DNA of 64,000 nt, taken from assembly GCF_003627075.1 (NCBI RefSeq), contig NZ_CP032630.1:1798001-1862000 (forward strand). Reading direction: 5' to 3'. This DNA comes from Protaetiibacter intestinalis (GTDB taxonomy: Bacteria > Actinomycetota > Actinomycetes > Actinomycetales > Microbacteriaceae). This document shows, one piece after another, positions 37,653 through 48,791 of this stretch (within the stretch, counting starts at the first letter, position 1; each line of letters opens with the position of its first letter). The notes below the pieces were generated by a model. It had not been told where the DNA came from, did not search any database, and worked only from the letters and a program-made list of their open reading frames with translations. The position numbers and the translations under genes were made by a program.

Positions 37653-38234
37653 CTAAGAAGCGGTCTTGGCGGCCTCATCGCCGGTCTCGGCATCGGCGTT
37701 CGCCGACTTCTCGTCCTCGAAGATCGCGAACGCGGCGGCCTCGACCTTGTGCTGCCGGGCCGTGAGACCGTCCTTGCGGTGGTGGCCGTAGACCCAGTAG
37801 CGGTACATGAGGAAGCGGAACGCGGTGCCGAGGAACAGGCCGATGACATTCGTCGAGATGTTGTCGGCGAGCAGCGAGGTGAATCCGAGCACGTAGTGCG
37901 AGATCCACAGGCACAGCAGGGCGATGAGCAGTCCGCCGACCGAGACGACGGCGAACTCCACGAGTTCGAGGAGGAAGTTCTTCCGGCGGTGTTCGCGGAA
38001 GGTCCAGTACCGGTTGCCGAACCAGGTGACGAGGGTCGAGATGGTGACGGAGATGATCTTCGCCCCGAGCGGGCTCTGCCAGAAGTGGTCGTCGCCGACG
38101 AGTCCGAGCCGGAGGGCGTTGAAGATCAGCACGTCGGTGAAGTAGCCGATCAGCCCGACCACTCCGAACTTGAGCGCGTAGCGGATGAGGGTGTCCCACG
38201 CCCACCGGATGAGCCGTCTCAATCGGTCGATCAC
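37653..38234 (-). CDS. GtrA-family membrane protein
   Basis: A 193-residue GtrA-like protein with four transmembrane helices and a charged C-terminal tail. Features: LIRYALKFGVVGLIGYFTDV (helix 1), TLVTWFGNRYWTFREHRR with the conserved NR-x-WTF, and FRFLMYRYWVYGHH at the end of helix 4. GtrA proteins are thought to help move or hold polyprenyl-linked sugars for glycan modification. GTG at 38234 follows GAGAGG by 6 bases. It fits the glycan-building theme of this half of the window. Confidence 0.85.
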   Translation of the reverse strand: MIDRLRRLIRWAWDTLIRYALKFGVVGLIGYFTDVLIFNALRLGLVGDDHFWQSPLGAKIISVTISTLVTWFGNRYWTFREHRRKNFLLELVEFAVVSVGGLLIALLCLWISHYVLGFTSLLADNISTNVIGLFLGTAFRFLMYRYWVYGHHRKDGLTARQHKVEAAAFAIFEDEKSANADAETGDEAAKTAS

Positions 38235-38300
38235 GGAGAACCTCTCGTCGGGGGAGCAACCGAGCCATCCTAACCGCGCCGTGTGATCCGCCGACGCCGG

Positions 38301-38306
38301 TAGCCT
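38301..38306 (+). promoter_or_regulatory. -10-like hexamer upstream of purK
   Basis: TAGCCT, 6 bases before the GTG at 38313. Confidence 0.5.
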
Positions 38307-38312
38307 GGCCGG

Positions 38313-39434
38313 GTGACCTCGAGAGTCGGCGTGATCGGCGGCGGGCAGCTGGCCCGGATGATGATCCCTCCCGCGGTGGCGCTCGGCGTCGAGCTGCGGG
38401 TGCTCGCGGAGGCGGAGAACAGCTCCGCCGCGCTCGCGGCGACGGCGGTGGGCGATTACCGTGATGCCGAGACGGTGCTCGCCTTCGCGGCCGACGTCGA
38501 CGTGGTCACCTTCGATCACGAGCATGTGCCGCAGGCCGTGCTCGCCGCACTCGTCGCCGCCGGCATCCCCGTGCACCCCGGGCCCGCGGCGCTCGCCGTC
38601 GCGCAGGACAAGACGCTCATGCGCGAGCGCCTGCGCGCGATCGGCGCCCCCGTGCCCGACTTCGCGCGCATCGCGGATGCCGCGGAGCTCGGCGCGTTCC
38701 TCGCGGCCCACGGCTCCGTCGCGGTCGTGAAGACCCCGCGGGGGGGCTACGACGGCAAGGGCGTGCGCGTCGTGCGCGACGCCTCCGACGTCGACGACTG
38801 GTTCGCGTCGGCGGGGGAGGACGGCCTGCTCGTCGAGGAGTTCGTGCCCTTCCGTCGCGAGCTCGCCCAGCTCGTCGCCCGCCGCCCCTCGGGGCAGCTG
38901 GCGGCCTGGCCGCTCGTCGAGACGGTGCAGCGCGACGGCGTGTGCGCCGAGGTGTTCGCCCCCGCGCCGCGTGCCGGGCGGCTCGTCGCCGAGGCGGGCG
39001 CGCTCGCCGAGCGCATCGCCACCGAGCTCGACGTCACGGGCGTGCTCGCGGTCGAGCTCTTCGAGACCGACGACGGCCGCCTGCTGGTCAACGAGCTCGC
39101 CATGCGCCCGCACAACACGGGGCACTGGACGATCGACGGTGCCGTCACGAGCCAGTTCGAGCAGCACCTGCGGGCCGTGCTCGACCTGCCGCTCGGCGAT
39201 CCGTCCCCGCTCGCCCCGGTGAGCGTCATGGTGAACGTGCTCGGAGGCCCCGAGGGCGAGCTCATGCCCGACCGGTATCCGGCCGCGATGGCCGACCACC
39301 CGGAGGCGAAGCTGCACTCCTACGGCAAGGAGTCGCGTCCCGGGCGCAAGGTTGGGCACGTCACGGTGGTCGGCGACGAGCTCGACGATGTCGTGGCCCG
39401 CGCGCGTGCCGCGGCGGGGTTCTTCCAGGGCTGA
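38313..39434 (+). CDS. purK: N5-carboxyaminoimidazole ribonucleotide synthase
   Basis: ATP-grasp enzyme of de novo purine synthesis: AIR plus bicarbonate and ATP to N5-CAIR. The 373 residues begin with the signature VGVIGGGQLARMM-like stretch (GVIGGGQLARMMIPPA), contain KTPRGGYDGKGVRVV (ATP loop), EEFVPFRRELAQLVAR and the metal-binding ELAMRPHNTGHWTIDG. It is paired with purE directly downstream, which uses its product. Confidence 0.95.
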   Translation: MTSRVGVIGGGQLARMMIPPAVALGVELRVLAEAENSSAALAATAVGDYRDAETVLAFAADVDVVTFDHEHVPQAVLAALVAAGIPVHPGPAALAVAQDKTLMRERLRAIGAPVPDFARIADAAELGAFLAAHGSVAVVKTPRGGYDGKGVRVVRDASDVDDWFASAGEDGLLVEEFVPFRRELAQLVARRPSGQLAAWPLVETVQRDGVCAEVFAPAPRAGRLVAEAGALAERIATELDVTGVLAVELFETDDGRLLVNELAMRPHNTGHWTIDGAVTSQFEQHLRAVLDLPLGDPSPLAPVSVMVNVLGGPEGELMPDRYPAAMADHPEAKLHSYGKESRPGRKVGHVTVVGDELDDVVARARAAAGFFQG

Positions 39435-39438
39435 CGCA

Positions 39439-39444
39439 TAGCAT
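39439..39444 (+). promoter_or_regulatory. -10-like hexamer upstream of purE
   Basis: TAGCAT in the 16-base gap after purK, 6 bases before the GTG at 39451; it may allow purE-LCP transcription separate from purK. Confidence 0.35.
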
Positions 39445-39450
39445 TGCGGG

Positions 39451-39957
39451 GTGCCTGAGGTGACGGGAGTGCCCGTGGTCGGGGTCGTGATGGGATCCGA
39501 CTCCGACTGGTCGGTGATGCAGGATGCGGCGACCGCGCTCGCCGAGTTCGGCATCCCGTACGAGGTCGAGGTCGTGTCGGCCCACCGCACACCGCGACGC
39601 ATGGTCGAGTACGGCACGGATGCCGCCGGACGCGGCCTCCGGGTGATCATCGCGGGCGCGGGCGGTGCCGCCCACCTGCCGGGCATGCTCGCCTCCGTCA
39701 CGACGCTTCCCGTGATCGGCGTGCCGGTGCCGCTCGCGAAGCTCGACGGACTCGACTCGCTGCTCTCGATCGTGCAGATGCCCGCCGGCATCCCCGTCGC
39801 GACCGTCTCGATCGGCGGGGCCCGCAACGCGGGGCTCCTCGCCGCGCGCATCCTCGCCTCCGGCGACCCGGAGCTGACCGCGCGCCTCGCCGCCTACGCC
39901 GCCTCGCTCGAGGCGCTCGTCGCCGAGAAGAACGCCGCCCTGCAGCAGAAGCTCTGA
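39451..39957 (+). CDS. purE: N5-carboxyaminoimidazole ribonucleotide mutase
   Basis: Class I PurE converting N5-CAIR to CAIR. The 168 residues contain [13 protein letters not shown] (phosphate site), SAHRTPRRM with the catalytic His region, and [12 protein letters not shown], all canonical. The GTG start is 16 bases after purK. The LCP gene begins two bases after its stop, linking purine genes to a cell-wall enzyme in one transcript. Confidence 0.96.
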   Translation: MPEVTGVPVVGVVMGSDSDWSVMQDAATALAEFGIPYEVEVVSAHRTPRRMVEYGTDAAGRGLRVIIAGAGGAAHLPGMLASVTTLPVIGVPVPLAKLDGLDSLLSIVQMPAGIPVATVSIGGARNAGLLAARILASGDPELTARLAAYAASLEALVAEKNAALQQKL

Positions 39958-39959
39958 CC

Positions 39960-41303
39960 GTGACGAGCGTGCTGCGCGATCCGGATCGCACCGCCGAGGG
40001 GTTCATGACGAAGCGGGCCTGGTGGCTCATCGCGCTCAACCTCCTGGTGCCGGGGTCCGCCCAGGTGCTCGCCGGCAACCGACGGCTCGGCCGCTTCGGC
40101 CTGGCCGCGACGCTCGTCGCCTGGGTGCTCGCGCTCGTGCTGCTGCTGCTCGGGCTGCTCGCCCGCGAGTGGCTGCTCGCGCTGTTCACGAACACCGTCG
40201 TGCTCGGCATCGCCGTCGCGGTGCTCGTCTTCTACGCGGTGCTGTGGCTCGTGCTGACCCTCGACACGCTGCGGCTCGTACGGCTCGTCTCGGTCGCCCC
40301 CGTCGCCCGCGGCTTCGTCGGTGGGCTCGCGACGATCGCGCTCGTCGCGACGGCGGGGACGGCGGGCTACGCGGCGGTCTCGACGACGTCGGCGATCGGG
40401 CTGCTCGACGCCGTCTTCGCCGACGGCAGCGTCGAGCCGCCCGTCGACGGGCGGTACAACATCCTGCTGCTCGGCGGGGACGCCGGCCCCGACCGCGTGG
40501 GGCTGCGCCCCGACAGCATCTCGGTCGCGAGCGTCGACGCCGAGACGGGCGCCGTGGTGCTCATCGGCATCCCGCGCAACCTCTACCGCGCGCCGTTCTC
40601 GGCGGGCTCCCCGATGCTCGAGGAGTATCCGGACGGCTGGAGCTGCGGCGACGACTGCCTCATCGACTACGTCTACACCTACGGACAGGAGCATCCGGAG
40701 CTGTACCCGGACGCCGAGGAAGCCGGTTCCAGCCCCGGCATCGAGGCGATGCGCGACGCCGTCGAGGGCGTGCTCGATCTGAAGCTGCAGTACTACGTGC
40801 TCATCGACATGCAGGGCTTCGCCGACCTCATCGACGCCCTCGGGGGGGTCGAGATCACGGTCGACGAGCGGCTGCCGATCGGGTCGAACAACTACGACGA
40901 CGGCACGCACGCGCCGCCCGCCGGCTACATCGAGGCCGGGACGCAGCGCATGGACGGCCAGACCGCCCTCTGGTACGCCCGCACCCGCTACAACACGACC
41001 GACTACGCCCGGATGGCGCGCCAGCGGCAGGTGCAGGAGGCGATCCTCGCGCAGGCGAACCCCGCGAACGTGCTCGCGAACTTCACCGCGATCGCGCAGG
41101 CGGGTGCGCAGGTCGTGAAGACCGACATCCCGGCGCCGATGCTCAGCCATTTCGTGACCCTCGCGGAGAAGTCGAAGACCCAGCCCGTGGTCTCGCAGGA
41201 CTTCGTGCCGCCGGACTGGGACAACCTCCACCCCGACTTCGCCGCCATCCAGGCGAAGGTGCAGGAGCTGCTGCATCCCACGAGCGCCGACCCGACCGGC
41301 TGA
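39960..41303 (+). CDS. LytR-CpsA-Psr (LCP) family glycopolymer transferase
   Basis: Membrane enzyme that attaches secondary wall polymers from a lipid carrier to peptidoglycan. The 447 residues have four hydrophobic segments in the first 150 residues, more than the single anchor of many LCP proteins, then an extracellular LCP domain from about residue 160: NILLLGGDAG, RPDSISVASVD, LIGIPRNLYRAPF with the key Arg, and ALWYARTRYNTTDYARMARQ with the second conserved Arg cluster. It is the candidate to anchor the glycan made by the genes from 41.3 kb onward. Confidence 0.92.
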   Translation: MTSVLRDPDRTAEGFMTKRAWWLIALNLLVPGSAQVLAGNRRLGRFGLAATLVAWVLALVLLLLGLLAREWLLALFTNTVVLGIAVAVLVFYAVLWLVLTLDTLRLVRLVSVAPVARGFVGGLATIALVATAGTAGYAAVSTTSAIGLLDAVFADGSVEPPVDGRYNILLLGGDAGPDRVGLRPDSISVASVDAETGAVVLIGIPRNLYRAPFSAGSPMLEEYPDGWSCGDDCLIDYVYTYGQEHPELYPDAEEAGSSPGIEAMRDAVEGVLDLKLQYYVLIDMQGFADLIDALGGVEITVDERLPIGSNNYDDGTHAPPAGYIEAGTQRMDGQTALWYARTRYNTTDYARMARQRQVQEAILAQANPANVLANFTAIAQAGAQVVKTDIPAPMLSHFVTLAEKSKTQPVVSQDFVPPDWDNLHPDFAAIQAKVQELLHPTSADPTG

Positions 41304-41304
41304 G

Positions 41305-42416
41305 TCACAGGTCGGCGTGCAGCTGCCAGACCTTCTCGGCCGAGTCGCGCCACGAGAAGGCGGACGCCCGGTCGCCCGCCGCGGTCGCGAGCCGCTCCGC
41401 GAGCTCACCGTCGACCGCGTCGATCGCCTCGGCGAGCCGAGCGGGAAGGCCGTCGCCGAGCGGCACCGAGATCGCGGCTCCCGCGGTGAGTTCGTCGAGT
41501 GCGGGCACCTCGGTGTGCACGACGGGGAGGCCGAACGCGAGCGCCTCGGCGACCGCGAGGCCGAACCCCTCGGCGAGGCTCGGCTGCACGTACACCTGGG
41601 CGCGCAGGTAGACGAGTCCGAGGTCCTCGTCGGCGAGCGGCCCGAGGACGAGGAACCGGTCCTCGCTCAGTCGGGCGGCATCCGCGAGTTCACGTGCGGC
41701 CTCCGGATCGGGCCCGACGACGACGAGCGGCACATCGGCACGGGTCAGGCGCACGGCGTCGAACAGCTCGGCGAGGTTCTTCTTCGGTTCGGTGCCGGCG
41801 ACCGTGAGCAGGTAGCGCTCCGGCAGGCCCAGCTCGGCGGCGCGCCCGTCGAGCTCGCTCGGGGGCAGCAGGCTGCTGCTCGGAGCCCCGGGGATGACAC
41901 GGATGCGGTCGCCGAAGGCGAGGTGCGCGTCGAGCTCCTCCGCGACGGCGTGGCTCGGTACGACGATCGCGTCGGCGTACCGCTCCGCGCGCTTCGCCAT
42001 GGCACGCTGCCAGGAGACGGCGCGTGCGGGGAGCAGCTCGGGCGCGGTCCAGGCGATCGCGTCGTGCATCGTCACGGCCACCTGGTCGCTCGACCGGTGT
42101 ACGCGGTCGTGCGCGCCGAGCGGCGCGAGCAGCGAGGTGGCGTGCATCATGCCGGTGCCGGAGGTGCGGGCGATTCCGCGGCGCCAGGCCGCCGCCAGCT
42201 CGCGGCGGGCGAGGGCGCTCTTCTCCAGCGACGCGAGTCCAGGGACCTTGGCGAGGACGCGTTCGTAGTCGGCCTCGGGGGAGGCCGGCACGACGCCGAC
42301 GACCTCCGCGCCGGTCGGCGCGGTCGCGACGAGGGCCCGGGCGAGTTCGCCCGCGTAGCGAGCCATGCCGCCGTAGGGCGCGGCGGCGAGCTCGTCGAGG
42401 GTCACCCGCAGGGTGG

Positions 42417-42420
<4 letters not shown>
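41305..42420 (-). CDS. Glycosyltransferase, GT4-type (GT-B fold)
   Basis: A 371-residue cytosolic glycosyltransferase. The C-terminal half shows the family signature: LLTVAGTEPKKNLAELFDAV, FLVLGPLADEDLGLVYLRAQVYVQPS in two parts, and AEGFGLAVAEALAFGLPVV with the nucleotide-binding Glu residues. The N-terminal acceptor half contains AAPYGGMARYAGELARAL. The sugar donor is unknown, but position after rmlB-rmlD suggests a rhamnose- or mannose-containing glycan. It starts with GTG overlapping the rmlD stop, and ends one base from the convergent LCP gene. Confidence 0.88.
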
Positions 42421-44935
<2,515 letters not shown>

Positions 44936-44939
<4 letters not shown>

Positions 44940-45805
44940 AGGGCATCATCCTCGCAGGCGGATCCGGAACACGTCTGTGGCCGATCACCAAGGGCATCTC
45001 GAAACAGCTGATGCCCATCTACGACAAGCCGATGATCTACTACCCCCTGTCGACCCTCATGATGGCCGACATCCGGGAGGTGCTCGTTATCACGACACCG
45101 GAGTACAACGATCAGTTCCGTGCACTGCTCGGCGACGGTTCCGATCTGGGAATGCGCATTGAGTACGCGATCCAGCCGTCTCCGGACGGACTCGCCCAGG
45201 CCTTCATCATCGGCGAGGAGTTCATCGGCGACGACTCGGTGGCGCTCGTGCTGGGCGACAACATCTTCCACGGCACAGGTCTTGGCTCAAGCTTGCGGGC
45301 CCACGGGCAGGTCGACGGTGGCCTCATCTTTGCCTATCAAGTCGCCGATCCGACCGCCTACGGTGTCGTCGAGTTCGACGACGAGTTCCGGGCCGTGTCC
45401 ATCGAGGAGAAGCCCGTGAAGCCGAGGAGCAACTACGCGGTCCCGGGTCTCTACTTCTACGACAATGACGTCATCGAGATCGCGAAGACGATCGAGCCGA
45501 GTGCGCGCGGAGAGCTCGAGATCTCAACCGTCAACGACCACTACCTCCAGGCCAGCAAGTTGCAGGTGCAGGTGCTCGACCGTGGCACTGCGTGGCTCGA
45601 CACGGGTACGTTCGAGTCGATGATGCAGGCTTCGGAGTACGTGCGGGTCATCGAGGACCGTCAGGGCTTCAAGATCGGTTGCATCGAGGAGATCGCCTGG
45701 CGTGCCGGATGGATCGACGACGAGCAGCTACAGCGGCTCGCCGCTCCGCTCGTGAAGAGCGGGTACGGGCGTTATCTCTCCCGATTGGTCGACCCGATCG
45801 CCTGA
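44936..45805 (+). CDS. rmlA: Glucose-1-phosphate thymidylyltransferase
   Basis: First step of dTDP-rhamnose synthesis. The 289 residues show the nucleotidyltransferase signature [45 protein letters not shown] and [10 protein letters not shown]. Length and motifs are those of the homotetrameric RmlA with C-terminal allosteric helices. Its last 34 bases overlap, in antisense, the 3' end of the GT2 gene on the minus strand. From about here on the sequence has more A/T third-position codons than the housekeeping genes. Confidence 0.95.
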
Positions 45806-46641
45806 CGCGCAATCCGTGAGCGGATCCGCAGCCCGATCGACAGGGTGGCGCGGATCGGCCAGAGGTACCAGTGCGCGTACTTCGAGGCGATGAAGCGGCG
45901 TGCGCTGCGGTGGTGGGCGTCGAGCATCGCCGCCGAATGATCGGATGTGGAGTGAGCCCCGATGTGGGTGACTGAGACCGCGGGTTGGTACACATTGCGG
46001 TACCCGTGCTTTCCGAGTCGGTAGCCGAGGTCGACATCTTCGAAGTACATGAAATACGCCTCGTCGAAGCCTCCGACCGCGTCGAACGCCTCGCGACGCA
46101 CGAGCACACACGCCCCCGACAGCCATCCGGCGTCGCGGCGGGCGAGATCGTCGTCCTGCCGGTAGCGCTGCGTCCACGGGTTGCCAGGCCACACTTCGGC
46201 GAAGAGAGCGTGGCCGACGCCCGTACGCAGCGACGGTACCTTCCGCGCCGACGGGTACACCGATCCGTCTTGTCGAAGGATCGCAGGGCCGACCGCGCCG
46301 ATGTCGTCCGATTCGCCGGCCGTGGCGATGAGGGCATCGAGCGCGCCCTCGCCGAGCACCACATCCGGGTTCGAGATGAGCACCCAGTGAACCGAGTCGG
46401 GCAGGTCGGCGACGGCCGCGTTGACGGCCCCGCCATATCCTGGGTTGTTCGGCAGCGCGATGTACCGCGCGCCGGATGCGGATGCGAGTCGGGCGATCGT
46501 CTGTTCGGCCAGGTTGTCGGCGACCACGATGATCGGCTCGACCGCAGACGTGCGGGCGACCGATGCCAAGAACGGGCCCAGAACATCAGTAGAGCCATAG
46601 CTGACCGTGATGATCGCCCGATCGACGCCCGCTACTGTCAT
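45772..46641 (-). CDS. Glycosyltransferase family 2, rhamnosyltransferase-like
   Basis: A 289-residue GT-A enzyme resembling WbbL/RfbN-type rhamnosyltransferases. [18 protein letters not shown] opens the fold; [25 protein letters not shown] (metal-binding region), [24 protein letters not shown] in two parts and [13 protein letters not shown] are diagnostic. ATG 46641 is preferred because TATGAT lies 10 bases upstream; ATG 46656 is possible. It would likely add rhamnose to the growing lipid-linked glycan. It ends inside rmlA on the other strand. Confidence 0.88.
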   Translation of the reverse strand: MTVAGVDRAIITVSYGSTDVLGPFLASVARTSAVEPIIVVADNLAEQTIARLASASGARYIALPNNPGYGGAVNAAVADLPDSVHWVLISNPDVVLGEGALDALIATAGESDDIGAVGPAILRQDGSVYPSARKVPSLRTGVGHALFAEVWPGNPWTQRYRQDDDLARRDAGWLSGACVLVRREAFDAVGGFDEAYFMYFEDVDLGYRLGKHGYRNVYQPAVSVTHIGAHSTSDHSAAMLDAHHRSARRFIASKYAHWYLWPIRATLSIGLRIRSRIARQAIGSTNRER

Positions 46642-46709
46642 GACCGCACCAATCATAGGTGGCCTCGAGTCCGGGTATTGTTGAGCGTCTCCGAGTTCCA
46701 AAGAGGATC

Positions 46710-47543
46710 ATGCCTTTGTCCGAGTTCAATCGCTCGCGGGAGTTGTTCGTCAACCTCACCCAGCGAGAGCTGAAGGGCAAGTACAAGCGCACCATCCTGG
46801 GGCAGCTCTGGTCCTTGGCCAATCCGCTGGCCCTGATGGTCGTGTACAGCTTCGTCTTCGCGTTCATCATCCGAGCCACCCCCGAACCCGGCGACCCCAG
46901 CGGTCTCGACATCTTCCCGCTGTGGCTGTTGTGCGGCCTCCTCCCGTGGATCTTCTTCTCCAACGTCGTGAACCAGGGGATGGGCGCGCTCATCGCCAAC
47001 GAGTCGCTCATCAAGAAGGTGTACTTCCCTCGCCACCTGCTCGTACTCTCGGTTGCGGCGGGCATCACCGTCACGTGGGCCACCGAGATGGGCGTGCTGC
47101 TCGTCGCGATCATGATCGCCGGTGCATGGCAGGCGATCCTGTGGTCGCCTCTCGTGTTGGTGACGATGGCGTTCCTCGCGGTCTTCTCGGTTGGCATCGC
47201 GCTGATGCTGTCGATCGCGAACGTGTACTTCCGCGACACCCAGTACCTGGTCACGATCGTGCTGCAGCTGGGGCTCTACCTCGCTCCGATCGTCTACCCG
47301 ATCAGCTTCGTCGAGACCCAGTCGAATGCGCTGGGCCCGCTCTTCTGGAACGTCACGCTGCTGGACATTTACTCGCTGAACCCATTCGTGCGCTTCACCG
47401 CGGTGTTCCGCAGCCTCCTGTACGACAACACCTGGCCGGAGGTCGGCGACATACTCTACGTAGTGGTCATCTCGGCGCTCAGCGTCGTGATCGGCTGGTG
47501 GGTGTTCTCCCGCCATGAGAAGCGGTTGGCGGAACTGCTGTGA
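46710..47543 (+). CDS. wzm: Polysaccharide ABC exporter permease (Wzm/TagG type)
   Basis: ABC-2 type membrane subunit that exports an undecaprenyl-linked glycan. The 277 residues start MPLSEFNRSRELFVNLTQRE, followed by the characteristic RELKGKYKRTILGQLWSLANPL and six transmembrane segments, with PWIFFSNVVNQGMGALIAN and LIKKVYFPRHLLVLS in the middle. ATG 46710 has AGAGGA 3 bases upstream; an upstream GTG at 46659 is less likely. It overlaps the ATPase gene by 4 bases. Confidence 0.9.
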   Translation: MPLSEFNRSRELFVNLTQRELKGKYKRTILGQLWSLANPLALMVVYSFVFAFIIRATPEPGDPSGLDIFPLWLLCGLLPWIFFSNVVNQGMGALIANESLIKKVYFPRHLLVLSVAAGITVTWATEMGVLLVAIMIAGAWQAILWSPLVLVTMAFLAVFSVGIALMLSIANVYFRDTQYLVTIVLQLGLYLAPIVYPISFVETQSNALGPLFWNVTLLDIYSLNPFVRFTAVFRSLLYDNTWPEVGDILYVVVISALSVVIGWWVFSRHEKRLAELL

Positions 47544-48271
47544 GCGTGGCGATCGACGTCGTCGACGTCTCGAAGAAGTTCCGCCTCTACAAGGAGCGCA
47601 ACCAGTCGATCAAATCGGCCGTCATGCGCCGCCGGGTGTCGGAGCATGAGGACTTCTGGGCGCTGCGCGACGTCTCGATGCAGATCTCGCAGGGCGAGAC
47701 GTTCGGTCTCGTGGGCGACAACGGCTCGGGCAAGTCGACCCTGCTGAAGTGCATGGCGAAGATCCTGTACCCCGACAAGGGCAGCATCAGCATGAACGGG
47801 CGGGTCGCGGCGCTGCTCGAGGTGGGCTCGGGGTTCCATCCGGAGCTGTCGGGTCGCGAGAACGTGTACCTCAACGGCTCGATCCTCGGGATGACCCGCA
47901 AGGAGGTCGACCGCAAGTTCGACGACATCGTCGACTTTTCGGGGGTTCGGGAGTTCATCGACCAGCCGGTGAAGAACTACTCGTCCGGCATGTACGTGCG
48001 GCTGGGGTTCTCGGTGGCGATCAACGTCGAGCCTGACATCCTGCTGGTCGACGAGGTTCTCGCGGTCGGCGACGAGAGCTTCCAGGCCAAATGCGGCGAA
48101 AAGTTCGCGCAGTTCCGTCGCGAGGGTCGCACGGTCGTCATCGTGAGTCACGCGCTCGGAACGCTCGCTGAGATGTGCGATCGGGCGGCCTGGATCCAGC
48201 ACGGTGACCTCAAGGCGGTCGGCGCCCCCGACGAGGTGATCTCACAGTACCGGGAGGGCCCGCACCGCTGA
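47540..48271 (+). CDS. wzt: Polysaccharide ABC exporter ATP-binding protein (Wzt/TagH type, short form)
   Basis: ATPase of the glycan exporter. The 243 residues have KKFRLYKERNQSIK, Walker A GDNGSGKST, the exporter-specific ALLEVGSGFHPELSGRENVY, the signature YSSGMYVRLGFSVA and Walker B ILLVDEVLAVGD. It ends shortly after the ABC domain (residue 243), lacking the C-terminal carbohydrate-binding domain of O9a-type Wzt, so export is probably coupled to synthesis rather than to recognition of a terminal sugar cap. Confidence 0.92.
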   Translation: MSVAIDVVDVSKKFRLYKERNQSIKSAVMRRRVSEHEDFWALRDVSMQISQGETFGLVGDNGSGKSTLLKCMAKILYPDKGSISMNGRVAALLEVGSGFHPELSGRENVYLNGSILGMTRKEVDRKFDDIVDFSGVREFIDQPVKNYSSGMYVRLGFSVAINVEPDILLVDEVLAVGDESFQAKCGEKFAQFRREGRTVVIVSHALGTLAEMCDRAAWIQHGDLKAVGAPDEVISQYREGPHR

Positions 48272-48353
48272 CGCGGCGTGCCGAGGGGGCGTCGTTCGTC
48301 CGCCGCGCGGGGACCGTGGGTTACCGTTGATCGGGGAGAGGGGGAACGCTGCC

Positions 48354-48791
48354 ATGGTTCGAACGCGTCTGCGCGCCGCCGCGACTGTCGTCGCCGCGGT
48401 TGCGATGCTGGTCGGCTGCGCGGTCCCGTCGCCCGCGCCGACCCCGACCGACGCGTTCCCCCCGCTGCCCGAACCGACCTTCGTTGACCCGCCGACGGAG
48501 CCCAGTTCCGTCTTCATCCCGCGAGCGGAGTGGGATGACGAGGCGAGGGTGCTGCGGGTGTGGGCCTTCGTCACGGCGCTGTCGGAGGAGGGCGGCACCT
48601 GCACGCTGCACGCTGGGGCCGGTGCCGAGACGGCCGAGGTGGCCGTGCCCGCGACGGCCGACGCGTCGACGACGGTCTGCGATGAGCTCGACATCGAATC
48701 CCCGGAGGCGGGCACGTGGACTCTGACGGTCGACTATGCGTCGCCGACAACCTCGGCGACCTCCGAACCCGTCGAGGTGGTGGTGTCGTGA
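48354..48791 (+). CDS. Putative lipoprotein of unknown function
   Basis: A 145-residue secreted lipoprotein. After a basic start and hydrophobic core the lipobox MLVGC gives lipidated Cys22, then a Pro/Thr-rich linker (about 23-50). The remainder looks like a single beta-sandwich (RVWAFVTALSEEGGTCTLH, GTWTLTVDYASP) with two Cys that could form a disulfide. GGAGAGGGGGA precedes the ATG. It lies between the exporter and the LGFP protein and overlaps the latter by 4 bases, so it is part of the surface system. No family recognised. Confidence 0.72.
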   Translation: MVRTRLRAAATVVAAVAMLVGCAVPSPAPTPTDAFPPLPEPTFVDPPTEPSSVFIPRAEWDDEARVLRVWAFVTALSEEGGTCTLHAGAGAETAEVAVPATADASTTVCDELDIESPEAGTWTLTVDYASPTTSATSEPVEVVVS

